From assembly GCF_023898315.1 (NCBI RefSeq), contig NC_064619.1, positions 480,727,376 through 480,791,375 on the forward strand: DNA of 64,000 nt, written 5' to 3'. This document shows, piece by piece, positions 1 to 10,736 of the stretch (its first letter is position 1; each line of letters opens with the position of its first letter). The position numbers and the translations under genes are program-made. Under the pieces are notes generated by a model, which ran no database searches, had not been told where the DNA came from, and was given only the letters and a program-made list of their open reading frames with translations. This DNA comes from Schistocerca nitens (lineage: Eukaryota; Arthropoda; Insecta; Orthoptera; Acrididae).

Positions 1-384
1 TTGGAACAACTGAAATAAAATGTTCAAACGTACCTACGTTCTGTATTTTAATTTAAAAAACCTATTACCATCTGTTCGTCTAAAATTGTGAGCCATATGT
101 TTGTGACTATTACAACGTCATCTATTACAAAGCGAAAAAAGTGGTCCAACTAAAACATTCATATTTCTTTACGTACTACACGGATATGTAATAAAAATGG
201 GGGTTCCATTTTAAAAAACGCAGTTGATATACGTTTGACCTATGACAGCGCCATCTAGCGGGCCAACCATAGCGCCATCAGGTTTCCTCCTTCAAGCTAG
301 GCAAGTTTCGTACTTTGTAGTTTTTTGTTTGACCCTTATTTCGTGAGATATTTGGCCCGGTCACGATCAGTGGACCACCCTGTA
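1..384 (-). mobile_element. Non-coding end of a mariner-type (DD41D-like) element
   Basis: This stretch matches, base for base over long runs, the 5' non-coding part of the reversed element at 17811-19302: both carry GCGCCATCTAGCGGGCCAACC-like blocks and an end reading GGCCCGRTCACRATCARTG followed by a CACCCTGTA-type or CACTCTATA terminus. No transposase is present here, so it is either a non-autonomous derivative or the end of an element continuing to the left of the window. The very first bases (TTGGAACAAC) resemble the other terminus of the same family in reverse complement, which would favour a short internally deleted copy. Which of the two it is cannot be decided without the left flank. 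Confidence 0.6.
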
Positions 385-699
385 TATTAGAGTCACCCAG
401 TATCCGGAACGCTAACTCAGACAAAGAGTGTGCCCATGATGATTTCATAAATACGCAATGTAATACAGCTTTAGCAGATCTGAAGCTAGCACATCATTTG
501 CTTAGAAACTAGTAATGACGTAATACAATATAGAATAAAAGGAAAGAATGAGGCTAACATCATAATTCCTTTATGTACTTTGAATTTCATAAGTTACAGG
601 AACGTGAAAATTTCGACTTTGTAATATACAAGTTGGTTAAAGATACCTAGGACATCTTTCAGACCGACTCTACAGTGGCACGTTGGCTACAATCTTAGT
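385..699. other. Unassigned AT-rich sequence
   Basis: No open frame, tRNA-like head or terminal repeat that I recognise. Confidence 0.5.
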
Positions 700-1270
700 C
701 TTTCTTCAAATATTACGCATCTGTCACGCCCTCTTCTTCAGTGCCTCTGTCGTTTTCGATTAGTTTCCATTTGATGTCTTTACCTCTTTCTTAGTCCGGG
801 TATTAATAATTTCCATGTATCAATAAATAATTATTTTGTGCAGTCTATTTTCATTTCTGCTTCTTCCACGATCTCTCCATTTATTTCAATACTCACTGAC
901 CTGTTCTGTTATGCTTTTAAATCTTAGTTTTTGTCTGATTATTGTATTCATCATCATATCTTACGCTCTATAGAGAGATGCTCCTCTTAATTACAATATT
1001 TCCGTAGCTTATTTCCTTCGTTATGCCTCAACTATCGTTTTCCATGTCTCACTGCCACAAAGCATAGATGGTTTTTCAACTTTATTAGGGTTTCTTTCCT
1101 CAACTTTATATTCAATTCGCTGAGTATGGTCTTGTTAATGTAACTGAGTCTTTCAGTTACTTTCGAGTGTCTTTTTCGTTTATTAAGATGCTATTTTCTA
1201 AGAAGCTAAATTAATCCACTCTCTCTATTTACTGGTAATTTATCACAATTTTGGCTGAGATCGGTTGTTG
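700..1270 (-). pseudogene. LINE reverse-transcriptase C-terminal remnant
   Basis: On the reverse strand, fragments of a non-LTR retrotransposon RT tail can be read in shifting frames. Around 1040-1070 one frame gives MLCGSETWK, which corresponds to the conserved 'LLYGSETW' box of many arthropod LINE polyproteins; just upstream (about 1085-1165) another frame gives RLSYINKTILSELNIKL followed by RKETLIKL, as expected before that box. Stops and frameshifts are frequent and no catalytic box survives. It may belong to the same broad LINE group as the reversed elements at 22.3-25.9 kb and 51-53.8 kb, but too little is left to assign a clade. Confidence 0.5.
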
Positions 1271-1799
1271 AACATTAAAAGCCATGATTTAAATTATTTG
1301 AGTCGAGCTCTAGGCAGTCATATTTAATTTATAAGAGGAATTCTGAAGCGGGTCTTCCTTGTCAGTTGTAAGAAATTGGTTATCAGCTAAGAGCGCTGTC
1401 ATTAGGTAATATCGTTGTTAAGGTTATGGGCATAAAATGATTTATCCAGCTACTATCTCAACATATCAATAACATAGTTATTAAAAAGTATCACAGACAG
1501 CAAAACTTGCCGAAATTTTGGGAGTTTAATGGAATCTGATGCAATACGCATGCTGATATGTACACTACAACTACAGGCCATTAAAATTGCTACACCACGA
1601 AGATGACATGCTACAGAGGCGAAATTTAACCGACAGGGAGAAGATGCTGTGATATGCAAATGATTAACTTCTCAGGGCATTCACACAAGGTTGGCGCCGG
1701 TGGCGACACCTACAACGTGCTGACATGAGGAAAGTTTCCAACCGATTTCCCATACACAAGCAGCAGTTGACCGGCGTTGCCTGATGAAACGTTGTTGTG

Positions 1800-3047
1800 A
1801 TGCCTCGTGTAAGGAGGAGAAATGCGTACCTTCACGTTTCCGACTTTGATAAAGGTCGGATTGTAGCCTATTGCGATTGCGGTTTATGGTATGGCGACAT
1901 TGCTGCTCGCGTTGGTCGAGATCCAATGACTGTTAGCAGAATATGGAATCGATGGGTTAAGGAGGGTAATACGGAACGCCGTGCTGGATCCCAACGGTCT
2001 CGTATCACTAGCAGTCTAGAAGACAGGCATCTTATCCGCAGCCGGCCGAAGTGGCCGTGCGGTTAAAGGCGCTGCAGTCTGGAACCGCGAGACCGCTACG
2101 GTCGCAGGTTCGAATCCTGCCTCGGGCATGGATGTTTGTGATGTCCTTAGGTTAGTTAGGTTTAACTAGTTCTAAGTTCTAGGGGACTAATGACCTCAGC
2201 AGTTGAGTCCCATAGTGCTCAGAGCCATTTGAACCATCTTATCCGCATGGCCGTAACGGCTCGTGCAGCCACGTCTCGATCCCTGAGTCAACAGATGGGG
2301 ACGTTTGCAAGACAACAACCATATGCACGAACAGTTCGACGACGTTTGCAGGAACATGGACTATCAGCTCGGAGACCATGGCTACGGTTACCCTTGACGC
2401 TGCATCACACACAGGAGCGCCTGCGGTGGTGTACTCAACGACGAACCTGGGTGCACAAATGGCAAAACGTCATTTTTTCGGATGAATCCAGGTTCTGTTT
2501 AAAGCATCACGATGGTCGCATCCGTGTTTGGCGACATCGCGGTGAACGCACATTGGAAGCATGTATTCGTCATCGCCATACTAGCGTATCACCCGGCGTG
2601 ATGATATGGGGTGGCACTGGTTACACGTCTCGATCACCTCTTATTCGCATTGACGGCACTTTGAACAGTGGACGTTACATTTCAGATGTGTTACGTCCCG
2701 TGGCTCTACCCTTCATTCGATCCGTGCGAAACCCTACATTTCAGCAGGATAATGCACTACCGCATGTTGCAGGTCCAGTACGGGCCTTTCTCGATACAGA
2801 AAACGTTCGACTACTGCGCTGGCCAGCACATTATCCAGATCTCTCACAAACTCAAAAGATCTGGTCAATGGTGGCCGAGCAACTGGCTCGTCACAATACG
2901 CCAGTCACTACTCTTGATGAACTGTGGTATCGTGTTGAAACTGCATGGGCAGCTGTACCTGTACACGCCATCCAAGATCTGTTTGACTCAATGCCCAGGC
3001 GTATCAAGGCCGTTGTTACGGCCAGAGGTGGTTGTTCTGGGTACTGA
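1800..3047 (+). pseudogene. Tc1-like transposase interrupted by a SINE, catalytic Glu lost
   Basis: The cut-and-paste transposase starts at the ATG at 1800 (the GTG just before is not a eukaryotic start). It runs open to 2040, is interrupted by a SINE plus duplicated target, and resumes in the same frame at 2248-3047. Skipping the insertion gives about 346 residues, normal for the family. The N-terminal helix-turn-helix part (PRVRRRNAY..SDFDKGRIV) is followed by the DDE domain: FSDESRF carries the first Asp and QQDNALPH the second. The third catalytic residue, Glu in the usual 'SPTENVW' (seen in the 34.3-kb copy), reads Gln here (SQTQKIW). So the copy is dead twice over: by the SINE and by the E-to-Q change. 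The remainder has no stop, which suggests modest age. Confidence 0.85.
2041..2234 (+). mobile_element. tRNA-derived SINE (family A), full length
   Basis: The head is tRNA-like with an A box (TGGCCGTGCGG) and a B box (GGTTCGAATCC), followed by the family body (GGACTAATGACC..) and the tail GAGCCATTTGAAC. It is flanked by a perfect 13-bp target duplication CATCTTATCCGCA at 2028-2040 and 2235-2247, which places the insertion precisely inside the transposase. SINEs of this type are transcribed by RNA polymerase III from the internal boxes and depend on a LINE for retroposition; they encode no protein. Confidence 0.93.
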
Positions 3048-3247
3048 TTTCTCAGGATCTATGCACCCAAATTGCGTGAAAATGTAATTACATGTCAGTT
3101 CTGGTGTAATATATTTGTACGATGAATACCCGTTTATCATTTGCATTTCTTCTAGCTATTTTAATGTCCAGCAATGTAATTTATTCCTTAATGAGGCGGT
3201 GATTTTGCATTCATATCAATTTAGATCAGCAAGCTTGATTCCCGATA

Positions 3248-4260
3248 CATTTACAGTGCCTGGCAAAAGAAGTGATGCAAACTGAATTGAAGAAGGATAC
3301 AGAATGAAACTTACCGGGATGTTAAGATATGTGATGTTATTACACTGATTACGAAATCGAGTCAAATTTACAAAGACCTTGGCAGTATGAGTTCTCTTAT
3401 TGATAAGACGTTGCGCCCCCTCTGGCCGGGATGCAAGCACTGATTCATTTGGCAAGGTTGACTGAACGCCGCTGTACTCTATTCTGAGGCAAGCTGGTCC
3501 ACATAGGAATCGTCCGCTCCCTGCTATCCTGGATAGTGGCTGTGGGACGGTCTTGACGTCCGAGCTAGTCCGGCATGTTCTGTAGCCGACATATCACGAG
3601 AGTATCTGAACATCACACTCACTGTTCATGGAGGCAAGTCCCATGTGTGCCTAGCACTTTCCTGTTGAAAAATAGCACCACGATACCGCCGCATGAGGGT
3701 TAACACATGAGGTAGTAAATGGCCCAGGACAGTCCGTTGTGCCATGAGAGATTCCACAATGACTACCAGACGTGACCTGTAATCAGAATGAGACCTGTCC
3801 CCAGGTCGTCACCATACTCCCCGACGATGGTCATCAGGACTTGAGCAGATCATCGATTCATCGCTGAAAACAATCTGACCGCATTCATCACCATTTCATG
3901 TTTCCCAGTTTGTGATGTGGCGGTAATCGTAGCTTACGCATGGGACGGTAACTACTTAGGGTCCAACTGATGGTGAAGGATGATACAGAATTTTACAGGG
4001 ATTCCTTTCTTTGTTCTCGGATGACAGACAATGATGTGAACGGGTTACGATGCACCTGGTACACAATACAGCGATCTTCCCTTACAGCTGTTTAGATGCG
4101 GTCGCCCGGAACCTGTCCTCACTTTTCCATGCGGTTCGGCGACGTGCCACTGTAACATCCAAATGGCTCACATATCTGGATGTTGCGTGATTTGACGAGC
4201 CGACCAAGTGGAGTTTTCAAACTTTTTCGCTGGTAACGCTCTCAAACTTGAATGCGGCGC
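3248..4260 (-). pseudogene. Reversed Tc1-like element with decayed transposase
   Basis: At the left end, TACAGTGCCTGGCAAAAG (about 3248) looks like a Tc1-type terminus read from outside. On the reverse strand the transposase is recognisable in pieces: SDES at about 3860, a degenerate VW box and a 'RPGDR' segment near 3805-3830, and FQQES (for the usual FQQDN) near 3665-3690. A C-terminal piece at 3420-3460 gives SVNLAK..SVLASRPEGAQ, matching the usual '..ACI.ARGG' ending in degenerate form. No frame is open over more than about 80 residues, and I could not find the partner terminus on the right, so that boundary is approximate. The element is long dead. It differs from the other Tc1 families in this window by its terminus. 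Confidence 0.6.
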
Positions 4261-5477
4261 CTCCGTGTCCTACACAGCGGTCACTTCACACCTGGCGCTG
4301 TTCACGCCGCTTACATAACGTACCAGTCCTGGTGACAACTCTGAACACGAAGAACATTTTATGAGCGGCATCTCGCAGTGTAGAGGAAGAACAGGGGGGA
4401 GACGAGCCCGTTGTGCAGATACGTTTGGATGATGACGCCAGCAAGGTGTGTGTGAGGCAGTACTGCGACTCGGGGCTAAAATTTGACCAGGGCTTCGTAG
4501 TAAACATGCTTCGCGAGCCGTCACTGAGCGCTGGTCTGCGGGCAAAGAGTAGTGTACCCTTCCCGTCGTTATTGAGAAATTAGGTGAGGAACCGTTGAAG
4601 TGTAAACGAAGAATCGATCCGGAGGGAGCCGCTTGGCTAAATGTAGGCTGTTCTTGTATTTGCTGTCGCACTGTAGATCAGTCACTTCAAGCTTTAGAGT
4701 AGCACGAATTGGTTACTGGAAGATTTTTCATTTTCGCATTCGGTTGCGCTATAGATCCTGTTTTATTTCCAAACATGACCGGCCTCCGTTTGTGGACATA
4801 CAAACTAAAACGGGCGTCGTTAGCTGTAGTTCGTCAGTTCGTGTATATATGAGCCACTGATTCTGGACATGAGGCCAATCATGTCACGCAGTATGAAACG
4901 CTCTTCTTCGAGCTTGAACAATATGAGAATGAGACGCAAAAGTACATGCCAAGGAAATTCCTAGACGAACTGATGCCTAATGTCACCACTGGCAAGCGTT
5001 CGCAACAGTAAGAGGGTGAACCAGCAGACATGCTGCATCATTGTGAGACCAAAAAGTAACAATATGACCCCTTGAGAAATTCGCAACGACTGCAGACCCT
5101 TGTGTACAATGGGTTGTTGAGGCATTTCATCGTGAGGTATTGGGTAAGGTGCTCAAGTACCGAAGACGAAAACCTAAAATACAGCCTACGAAAAAAAAGA
5201 CTTCCGTCAAGAAATTCACAGCGGCTGTGAACCCTTGTATACAAAAGGCTATTATTGCTTCCCACTGCGTAATAAGTAGCGTAGTGGATAAAGTCGGAGG
5301 TTCCATGAATTTTTCACGGATAATGCTGCTGTAAAGGGAGAAGTCGCAACGCTAGAAAATTGTAGCGAAATGCAGGAAGGCTTACAAATGGTGGAAGCTT
5401 GGGGAAGGATTGGCAGTTGGCAGCCAACATAACCAAATATAGCGAATTGCACGTAAATAGGCAGACAGATCCATTAC
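4261..5477. other. Unassigned sequence with a small internal direct repeat
   Basis: No gene recognised; the open frames here (up to 133 codons) show no family motif. Near 5075-5110 and 5205-5240 a related stretch of about 30 bases (AGAAATTC..CAGC/ACTG..ACCCTTGTGTACAA and its variant) occurs twice about 130 bp apart. The last part, to 5477, is the target site of the next element. Confidence 0.4.
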
Positions 5478-6903
5478 TACACTCCTGGAAATGGAAAAAA
5501 GAACACATTGACACCGGTGTGTCAGACCCACCATACTTGCTCCGGACACTGCGAGAGGGCTGTACAAGCAATGATCACACGCACGGCACAGCGGACACAC
5601 CAGGAACCGCGGTGTTGGCCGTCGAATGGCGCTAGCTGCGCAGCATTTGTGCACCGCCGCCGTCAGTGTCAGCCAGTTTGCCGTGGCATACGGAGCTCCA
5701 TCGCAGTCTTTAACACTGGTAGCATGCCGCGACAGCGTGGACGTGAACCGTATGTGCAGTTGACGGACTTTGAGCGAGGGCGTATAGTGGGCATGCGGGA
5801 GGCCGGGTGGACGTACCGCCGAATTGCTCAACACGTGGGGCGTGAGGTCTCCACAGTACATCGATGTTGTCGCCAGTGGTCGGCGGAAGGTGCACGTGCC
5901 CGTCGACCTGGGACCGGACCGCAGCGACGCACGGATGCACGCCAAGACCGTAGGATCCTACGCAGTGCCGTAGGGGACCGCACCGCCACTTCCCAGCAAA
6001 TTAGGGACAGTGTTGCTCCTGGGGTATCGGCGAGGACCATACGCAACCGTCTCCATGAAGCTGGGCTACGGTCCCGCACACCGTTAGGCCGTCTTCCGCT
6101 CACGCCCCAACATCGTGCAGCCCGCCTCCAGTGGTGTCGCGACAGGCGTGAATGGAGGGACGAATGGAGACGTGTCGTCTTCAGCGATGAGAGTCGCTTC
6201 TGCCTTGGTGCCAATGATGGTCGTATGCGTGTTTGGCGCCGTGCAAGTGAGCGCCACAATCAGGACTGCATACGACCGAGGCACACAGGGCCAACACCCG
6301 GCATCATGGTGTGGGGAGCGATCTCCTACACTGGCCGTACACCACTGGTGATCGTCGAGGGGACACTGAATAGTGCACGGTACATCCAAACCGTCATCGA
6401 ACCCATCGTTCTACCATTCCTAGACCGGCAAGGGAACTTGCTGTTCCAACAGGACAATGCACGTCCGCATGTATCCCGTGCCACCCAACGTGCTCTAGAA
6501 GGTGTAAGTCAACTACCCTGGCCAGCAAGATCTCCGGATCTGTCCCCCATTGAGCATGTTTGGGACTGGATGAAGCGTCGTCTCACGCGGTCTGCACGTC
6601 CAGCACGAACGCTGGTCCAACTGAGGCGCCAGGTGGAAATGGCATGGCAAGCCGTTCCACAGGACTACATCCAGCATCTCTACGATCGTCTCCATGGGAG
6701 AATAGCAGCCTGCATTGCTGCGAAAGGTGCATATACACTGTACTAGTGCCGACATTGTGCATGCTCTGTTGCCTGTGTCTATGTGCCTGTGGTTCTGTCA
6801 GTGTGATCATGTGATGTATCTGACCCCAGGAATGTGTCAATAAAGTTTCCCCTTCCTGGGACAATGAATTCACGGTGTTCTTATTTCAATTTCCAGGAGT
6901 GTA
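5478..6903 (+). mobile_element. Apparently complete Tc1-like DNA transposon
   Basis: The 1426-bp element starts TACACTCCTGGAAATGGAAA and ends with the inverted partner (reverse complement TACACTCCTGGAAATTGAAA), so the terminal repeats are at least about 28 bp with few mismatches. Both ends lie at TA. One uninterrupted transposase fills most of the interior, and a possible polyadenylation signal (AATAAA at about 6838) follows the stop by some 90 bases. This is the only element in the window with both ends and a full open frame. Confidence 0.92.
5724..6746 (+). CDS. Tc1-like transposase, intact 340-residue frame
   Basis: Predicted nuclear cut-and-paste transposase that binds the element's terminal repeats and inserts at TA. 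I chose the ATG at 5724 because the protein then begins MPRQRGREPYVQLTDFERGR, the normal start of this family; the frame is open further upstream but has no family similarity. Residues about 11-110 form the paired helix-turn-helix DNA-binding region, and residues 150-280 the DDE domain. The catalytic residues are all present: Asp155 in FSDESRF, Asp244 in QQDNARPH and Glu277 in SPIEHVW. By my count 32 residues separate the second Asp and the Glu, against 34 in the Tc1-like copy at 34.3 kb. There is no stop or frameshift in 340 codons. Activity cannot be judged from sequence alone. Confidence 0.9.
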   Translation: MPRQRGREPYVQLTDFERGRIVGMREAGWTYRRIAQHVGREVSTVHRCCRQWSAEGARARRPGTGPQRRTDARQDRRILRSAVGDRTATSQQIRDSVAPGVSARTIRNRLHEAGLRSRTPLGRLPLTPQHRAARLQWCRDRREWRDEWRRVVFSDESRFCLGANDGRMRVWRRASERHNQDCIRPRHTGPTPGIMVWGAISYTGRTPLVIVEGTLNSARYIQTVIEPIVLPFLDRQGNLLFQQDNARPHVSRATQRALEGVSQLPWPARSPDLSPIEHVWDWMKRRLTRSARPARTLVQLRRQVEMAWQAVPQDYIQHLYDRLHGRIAACIAAKGAYTLY

Positions 6904-7419
6904 TATGCTCACTAAATTGCAGAATAATCAATGGAAGCACTCGGGCCCATTAAATATCGAGGAGTAAATATTTCTGGAGCTGGTTTGTACAGTCTTAGTT
7001 ATGGAAAAAGTTCTATACTTCACAACGGGGCATTATCGCTGTCCCTTTCACGCTCTATGTCGCACCGATCCTCATTTGTAAGGGTGACGTAGAATGCAAT
7101 GGTTCTTTCTACGGAAAATAAATAAATTCTACAGTCTCGTACTCCACTCCGAAAGGTAGGGCGTCACTGAAACGCCAGTAACACGAAATTCTGTAGTGGG
7201 GTGTAATTGCTCCTGACACTTAATTATCCAGTAAACTTTCGGTTACCACGTTATAGAGCCAGTAGCTAGCGTCTTAATGAGGTAGATTGAAGGATCTTTC
7301 TTCCTTCTTTTTACTGTAGTTAAACTGGCGGTTGACTTTTCTCCTGTTAGGGAAATCAGAAGGAGCGATCTGTTTTACTTGGTAAAAACTTTCCGAAGCC
7401 AGGATAGCATAAATATTCC
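6904..7419. other. Unassigned sequence
   Basis: About 500 bases between the Tc1-like element and the inverted repeat. I see no coding frame or known repeat. Confidence 0.5.
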
Positions 7420-7676
7420 TTACTTATAGCTACTGGTTTCGACATATTTTGGTGGCATCCTCACGTCTTCATAAATTTTTGTTATAAAACATGTTCATTT
7501 TCTATTGGAACATCTCACAAAGTTGTCATGTCAATACACAAACGTGCTACATTTTATCCACGGACATGACGATCTGTCAAGAGGTTTAAACTCAAAATTA
7601 TCATGTTCGATAACAATTTGTAAAGACTTGAAGATAACAGCAAAATCTGTCGAAACCGGTTGTTGTAAATAGAGAA
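7420..7676. repeat. Imperfect inverted repeat with CYGGTTTCGAC ends
   Basis: The left arm (about 7425-7475) contains CTGGTTTCGACATATTTTG then CTCACGTCTTCA. The right arm (about 7630-7672), read in reverse complement, gives CCGGTTTCGACAGATTTTG then ATCTTCAAGTC. The loop between them is about 150 bp with no frame. This could be a small fold-back or MITE-like element; I do not recognise the family. Confidence 0.55.
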
Positions 7677-8769
7677 ATTTTTATACAATTTTGATTTGAG
7701 AATGTTTTTAGCACTTAATATGGCTGCTACTCATATAAGATTTTGCAATAAGACATTGCCGCCACAGGTACCAAAGAGTACATCTCACTGTAAAACTATG
7801 ATGTAAATATGTTAACTGGTAGTGCTAAATCCCGTTTCGTTACAAGTTCACAGAACGAAGTTTTTATTCTGAGTATCGTTACAGTTCAAAGAGATACTGT
7901 CATATTTCAAAAGTACAAAACACACAGTAGCATAAATGAATCTGTGAGTCATGTTAATTCGCTCCGTAGGAATATTTACTGAGGAAAGAAAGAGTACAAG
8001 TTAGATGTCTCGATCCAGCACACAACACTTTTATAATTATTGTATTATTCAATCACCTTCGTAAAAATCAGTAGTAACATACATAGCTTGTCGCTCATAA
8101 ATTCACATTTTATTGGTTTTGTGAATAGATTTTTTTATTAATGTTTCATGATATTTAAAATAGGAATTGGGAGTTCTTGTTGAAATATATCGTATTTTCA
8201 ATACTTAATCGAAGCAACAACAAAAGAATGATGTGTTATTACCAATAACAACTCGTCTTGACGGGAAATTCTAATGTGGTGTCACGACTTGGACATTTTC
8301 CAGTAAAATATGAGAGACAATTATTAGAACAGTGGGACTAACTTCCGTCACTCGCAGTATTGCTGCACACACGCTGCCGTAACAACTGCTGTCCGCAGGT
8401 TAATGCATGCACCTCGCCCACACGTTTCCGAACGTCAGAGGAGATAATTCACACACATGTCAGGGCGCTGCCGCTTTCAGAGCAGTGTTTACATAACAGT
8501 AGGACGCTGCCTGATATACCGTGACACTCGCCCTCCGGCTGCGTGGTCAGCATTCGAGCCGCTTCATCAGCCAGGCAGCCCTCGAAATGTGAAGGAGCAT
8601 GCTAAAGCGAGGGTTGTTCGCAGAGATTCTTTTATAGAACCAGTGAGCATTTCATAGTGCTCTTCCATCATGTGCGAGTCAAAAACGACTTTTCTTTCCA
8701 TATGTGTCGTAACATACAGTACAGCGCCGTTAAAGGCACATCTACGTTCGAATCAGTGAGCGCGTGTTA
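7677..8769. other. Unassigned sequence
   Basis: AT-rich to about 8275, then more balanced in composition from about 8340 to 8770. No recognisable gene, tRNA-like head or terminal repeat. Confidence 0.5.
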
Positions 8770-10545
8770 TACACATGGTGTACCAGAAATGTTGTGACAA
8801 ACTACGCGAAGTTGTAAAATGTGTCTTGAGGAACAAATTATTGCGAACAGGATACAGAGCTTTAAGTGCAGCCTAGAGGAGGGAGAATGGGATGAAATAT
8901 ACACAGAAAATGATGTTGATGTCAAGTTCAGTTTATTCCACCGTTACTTTGTATTTGAGAGTTGCTTTGCTGAAACGTTATCCAAAAAAGCCATTACAAA
9001 GTCAAGTAAGCTAAGGATTACTAAGGGAATTAAGATATCGTGTAAGAGGAAGACGGAAATGTATGGACAGGCCAGAATAACTCAGAATCCGACGTTACTT
9101 GCTTACAACAAAAGATACTGTAATATTTTAAGGAAAGTCGTTAAGAAGTCGAGAGGCTTATGTGTTCTGACAGAAATTAATAAAGCGGATAATAAGATTA
9201 AAACTATATGGAATATTGTCAAACGGGAGATTGGGCAGCCTGGCAGTGCACAGCATACCATAGCAATAAAGCTAATAATTCTCAAGTTGCAAGTATTTTT
9301 AACAAACACTTTCTGAATGTAGCAGCAAAAATAGGGTTAAAGGTTTCAGTTGAAGAAGAAAAAAAAATGTTAAAAATGTCATTCCCCAGGACTTTCGGCC
9401 TTCAGAAATAGCACCAACATCCCCCACTGACATAAAGGGAATTATAAATACAGTGAAAAACAAGAGCTCATGTGGTGTTGATGGAGTCTCTAACAGAATT
9501 TTGAAGCGTTGTTCTCATTTAATAAGTGGAGTACTTAGCGATATATGTAATGCTTCGCTGGCACAGGGAATTTTTCCAGACAGTTTGAAATACGCAATTG
9601 TCAAACCTCATCATCACAAAGGGGACAAGTCAGAAAATGGACTCTCCCTTAGTTTTGAAAAAACTCACTATATCCAGTTCTGTACACCGAATAGAGTCAT
9701 ACCGACAATTGGTGTAGCATGTGAACAGGGGTCAGTGAACAGGGTTGATTTCTCCAAGTTTTTGGGTGTTCACATTGTTGATAACTTGAACTGGAAGAAG
9801 CACATTACTGAGCTTCTCAAACAACTAAGTTCAGCTTCTTCCGCTCTTCGTATAATCGCTAGTCTTGGTAATAAACAGATCTGCCTCCTAACGTACTTTG
9901 TATATTTCCACTCAATAATGTCTTATGGAATAGTTTTCTGGGGTAACTCACCACTTACACATAAAGCATTGATTGCACTAAAGAGAGCAGTGAGAATAAT
10001 TAGTGGCGTTCACCCAAGGATGTCATGTAGACACCTTTTCAAGGAGTTAGGTATTTTAACTGCACCGTCAGAGTACATATATTCGCTAATGAAATTCGTT
10101 ACAAATAATCCATCTCAATTCGCGAGGAACAGTGATGTTCATACGTACAACACTAGAGGGAAAAATGACATTTCCTATCCGTTATTGAAGCTGTCAGTTG
10201 CTCAAAAAGGAGTACATTATTCAGCAACAAAAATCTTTGGTCATTTGCCCAACAACATAAAGTGTCTGGCAGGTAGCAGGTAAAGTTTTAAATCTAGCTT
10301 AAAATCATTTCTTTTGGACAACTCCTTGAACTCTATGGACGTGTTTCTGTTTCAGAAATGACAAAAAAATATTGTACCTCTAAATGTAGTTGCATGAGTA
10401 GAACTAAAAATCTCAGTAATATTAATATACATGTGTGTATATATATCTTGCAATATGACGTGTTCCACATCATATCGATAAAATAATCGGGAAAATGACC
10501 TACGGAACATGACTTAACTAAAACTAAACTAAACTAATTCGAGAA
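8770..10545 (+). mobile_element. 5'-truncated, internally deleted LINE with a simple-repeat tail
   Basis: A non-LTR retrotransposon fragment on the plus strand. It begins inside the linker before the RT and ends with a short tandem of ACTAA-type units (AACTAAAACTAAACTAAACT at about 10517-10536), a tail of the kind left by target-primed reverse transcription in some LINE lineages. Endonuclease and gag are absent, and I found no clear target-site duplication. Confidence 0.7.
8819..10283 (+). pseudogene. LINE reverse transcriptase lacking its catalytic core
   Basis: Three frames join into one LINE polyprotein piece. Codons from 8819 give the pre-RT linker (..NKRYCNILRKVVKKS..IWNIVKREIGQ). A shift near 9250 leads to VASIFNKHFLNVAAKIG, and another near 9390 leads to SPTDIKGIINTVKNKSSCGVDGVSNRILK, which is RT motif 1 with its typical 'GxDG'. 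The frame then reads ..DSLKYAIVKPHHHKGDKSE (motif 2) and jumps directly to NGLSLSFEKTHYIQF, which belongs after the catalytic 'FADD' box. The fingers-palm segment holding both Asp motifs is therefore missing, by an in-frame deletion at about 9640. The rest runs through the thumb (..FLGVHIVDNLNWKKHI) and C-terminal region (..SYGIVFWGNS..KRAVRIISG) to a stop at 10283. It cannot make an active RT. Confidence 0.8.
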
Positions 10546-10588
10546 TAGGAAATCGAGGATAGGAAACAGTGTCCGGACACGTCATCCA

Positions 10589-10736
10589 GCCGGCCGTTGT
10601 GGCCGAGCGGTTCTAGGCGCTTCAGTCTGGAACCGCGCGACCGCTACGGTCGCAGGATCGAATCCTGCCTCGGGCATGGATGTGTGTGATGTCCTTAGCT
10701 TAGTTGAGTCCCATAGTGCTCAGAGTCATTTGAACC
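10589..10736 (+). mobile_element. SINE family A, internally deleted, in the left palindrome arm
   Basis: The tRNA-like head and B box are present, but the segment between CCTTAGCTTAG and TTGAGTCCCATAGTGCTC is missing about 45 bases compared with full copies. It is flanked by ACGTCATCCA at 10579-10588 and 10737-10746. Confidence 0.9.

Larger units (their letters stand above)
1566..3178 (+). mobile_element. Tc1-like DNA transposon, split by a SINE
   Basis: The left end (CATTAAAATTGCTACACCA region at about 1579) and right end (reverse complement CATTAAAATAGCTAG at about 3150-3165) are imperfect inverted repeats, and both ends lie at TA, the target of this superfamily. The body is closely similar to the element at 34336-35735. 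Without the SINE and its duplicated target it would be about 1.4 kb. It encodes one transposase, described separately. Confidence 0.85.

Noticed and set aside
2060-2130. tRNA-Ser/Leu genes in the heads of family A SINEs
   Set aside because: They are followed by a constant body and tail and flanked by target duplications; none folds as a complete tRNA with proper acceptor ends by eye.
5038-5265. A small Cys-containing repeat protein on the minus strand (two SRCEFL motifs)
   Set aside because: The repeated motif comes from a DNA direct repeat of about 30 bases; two copies without supporting context do not make a gene.
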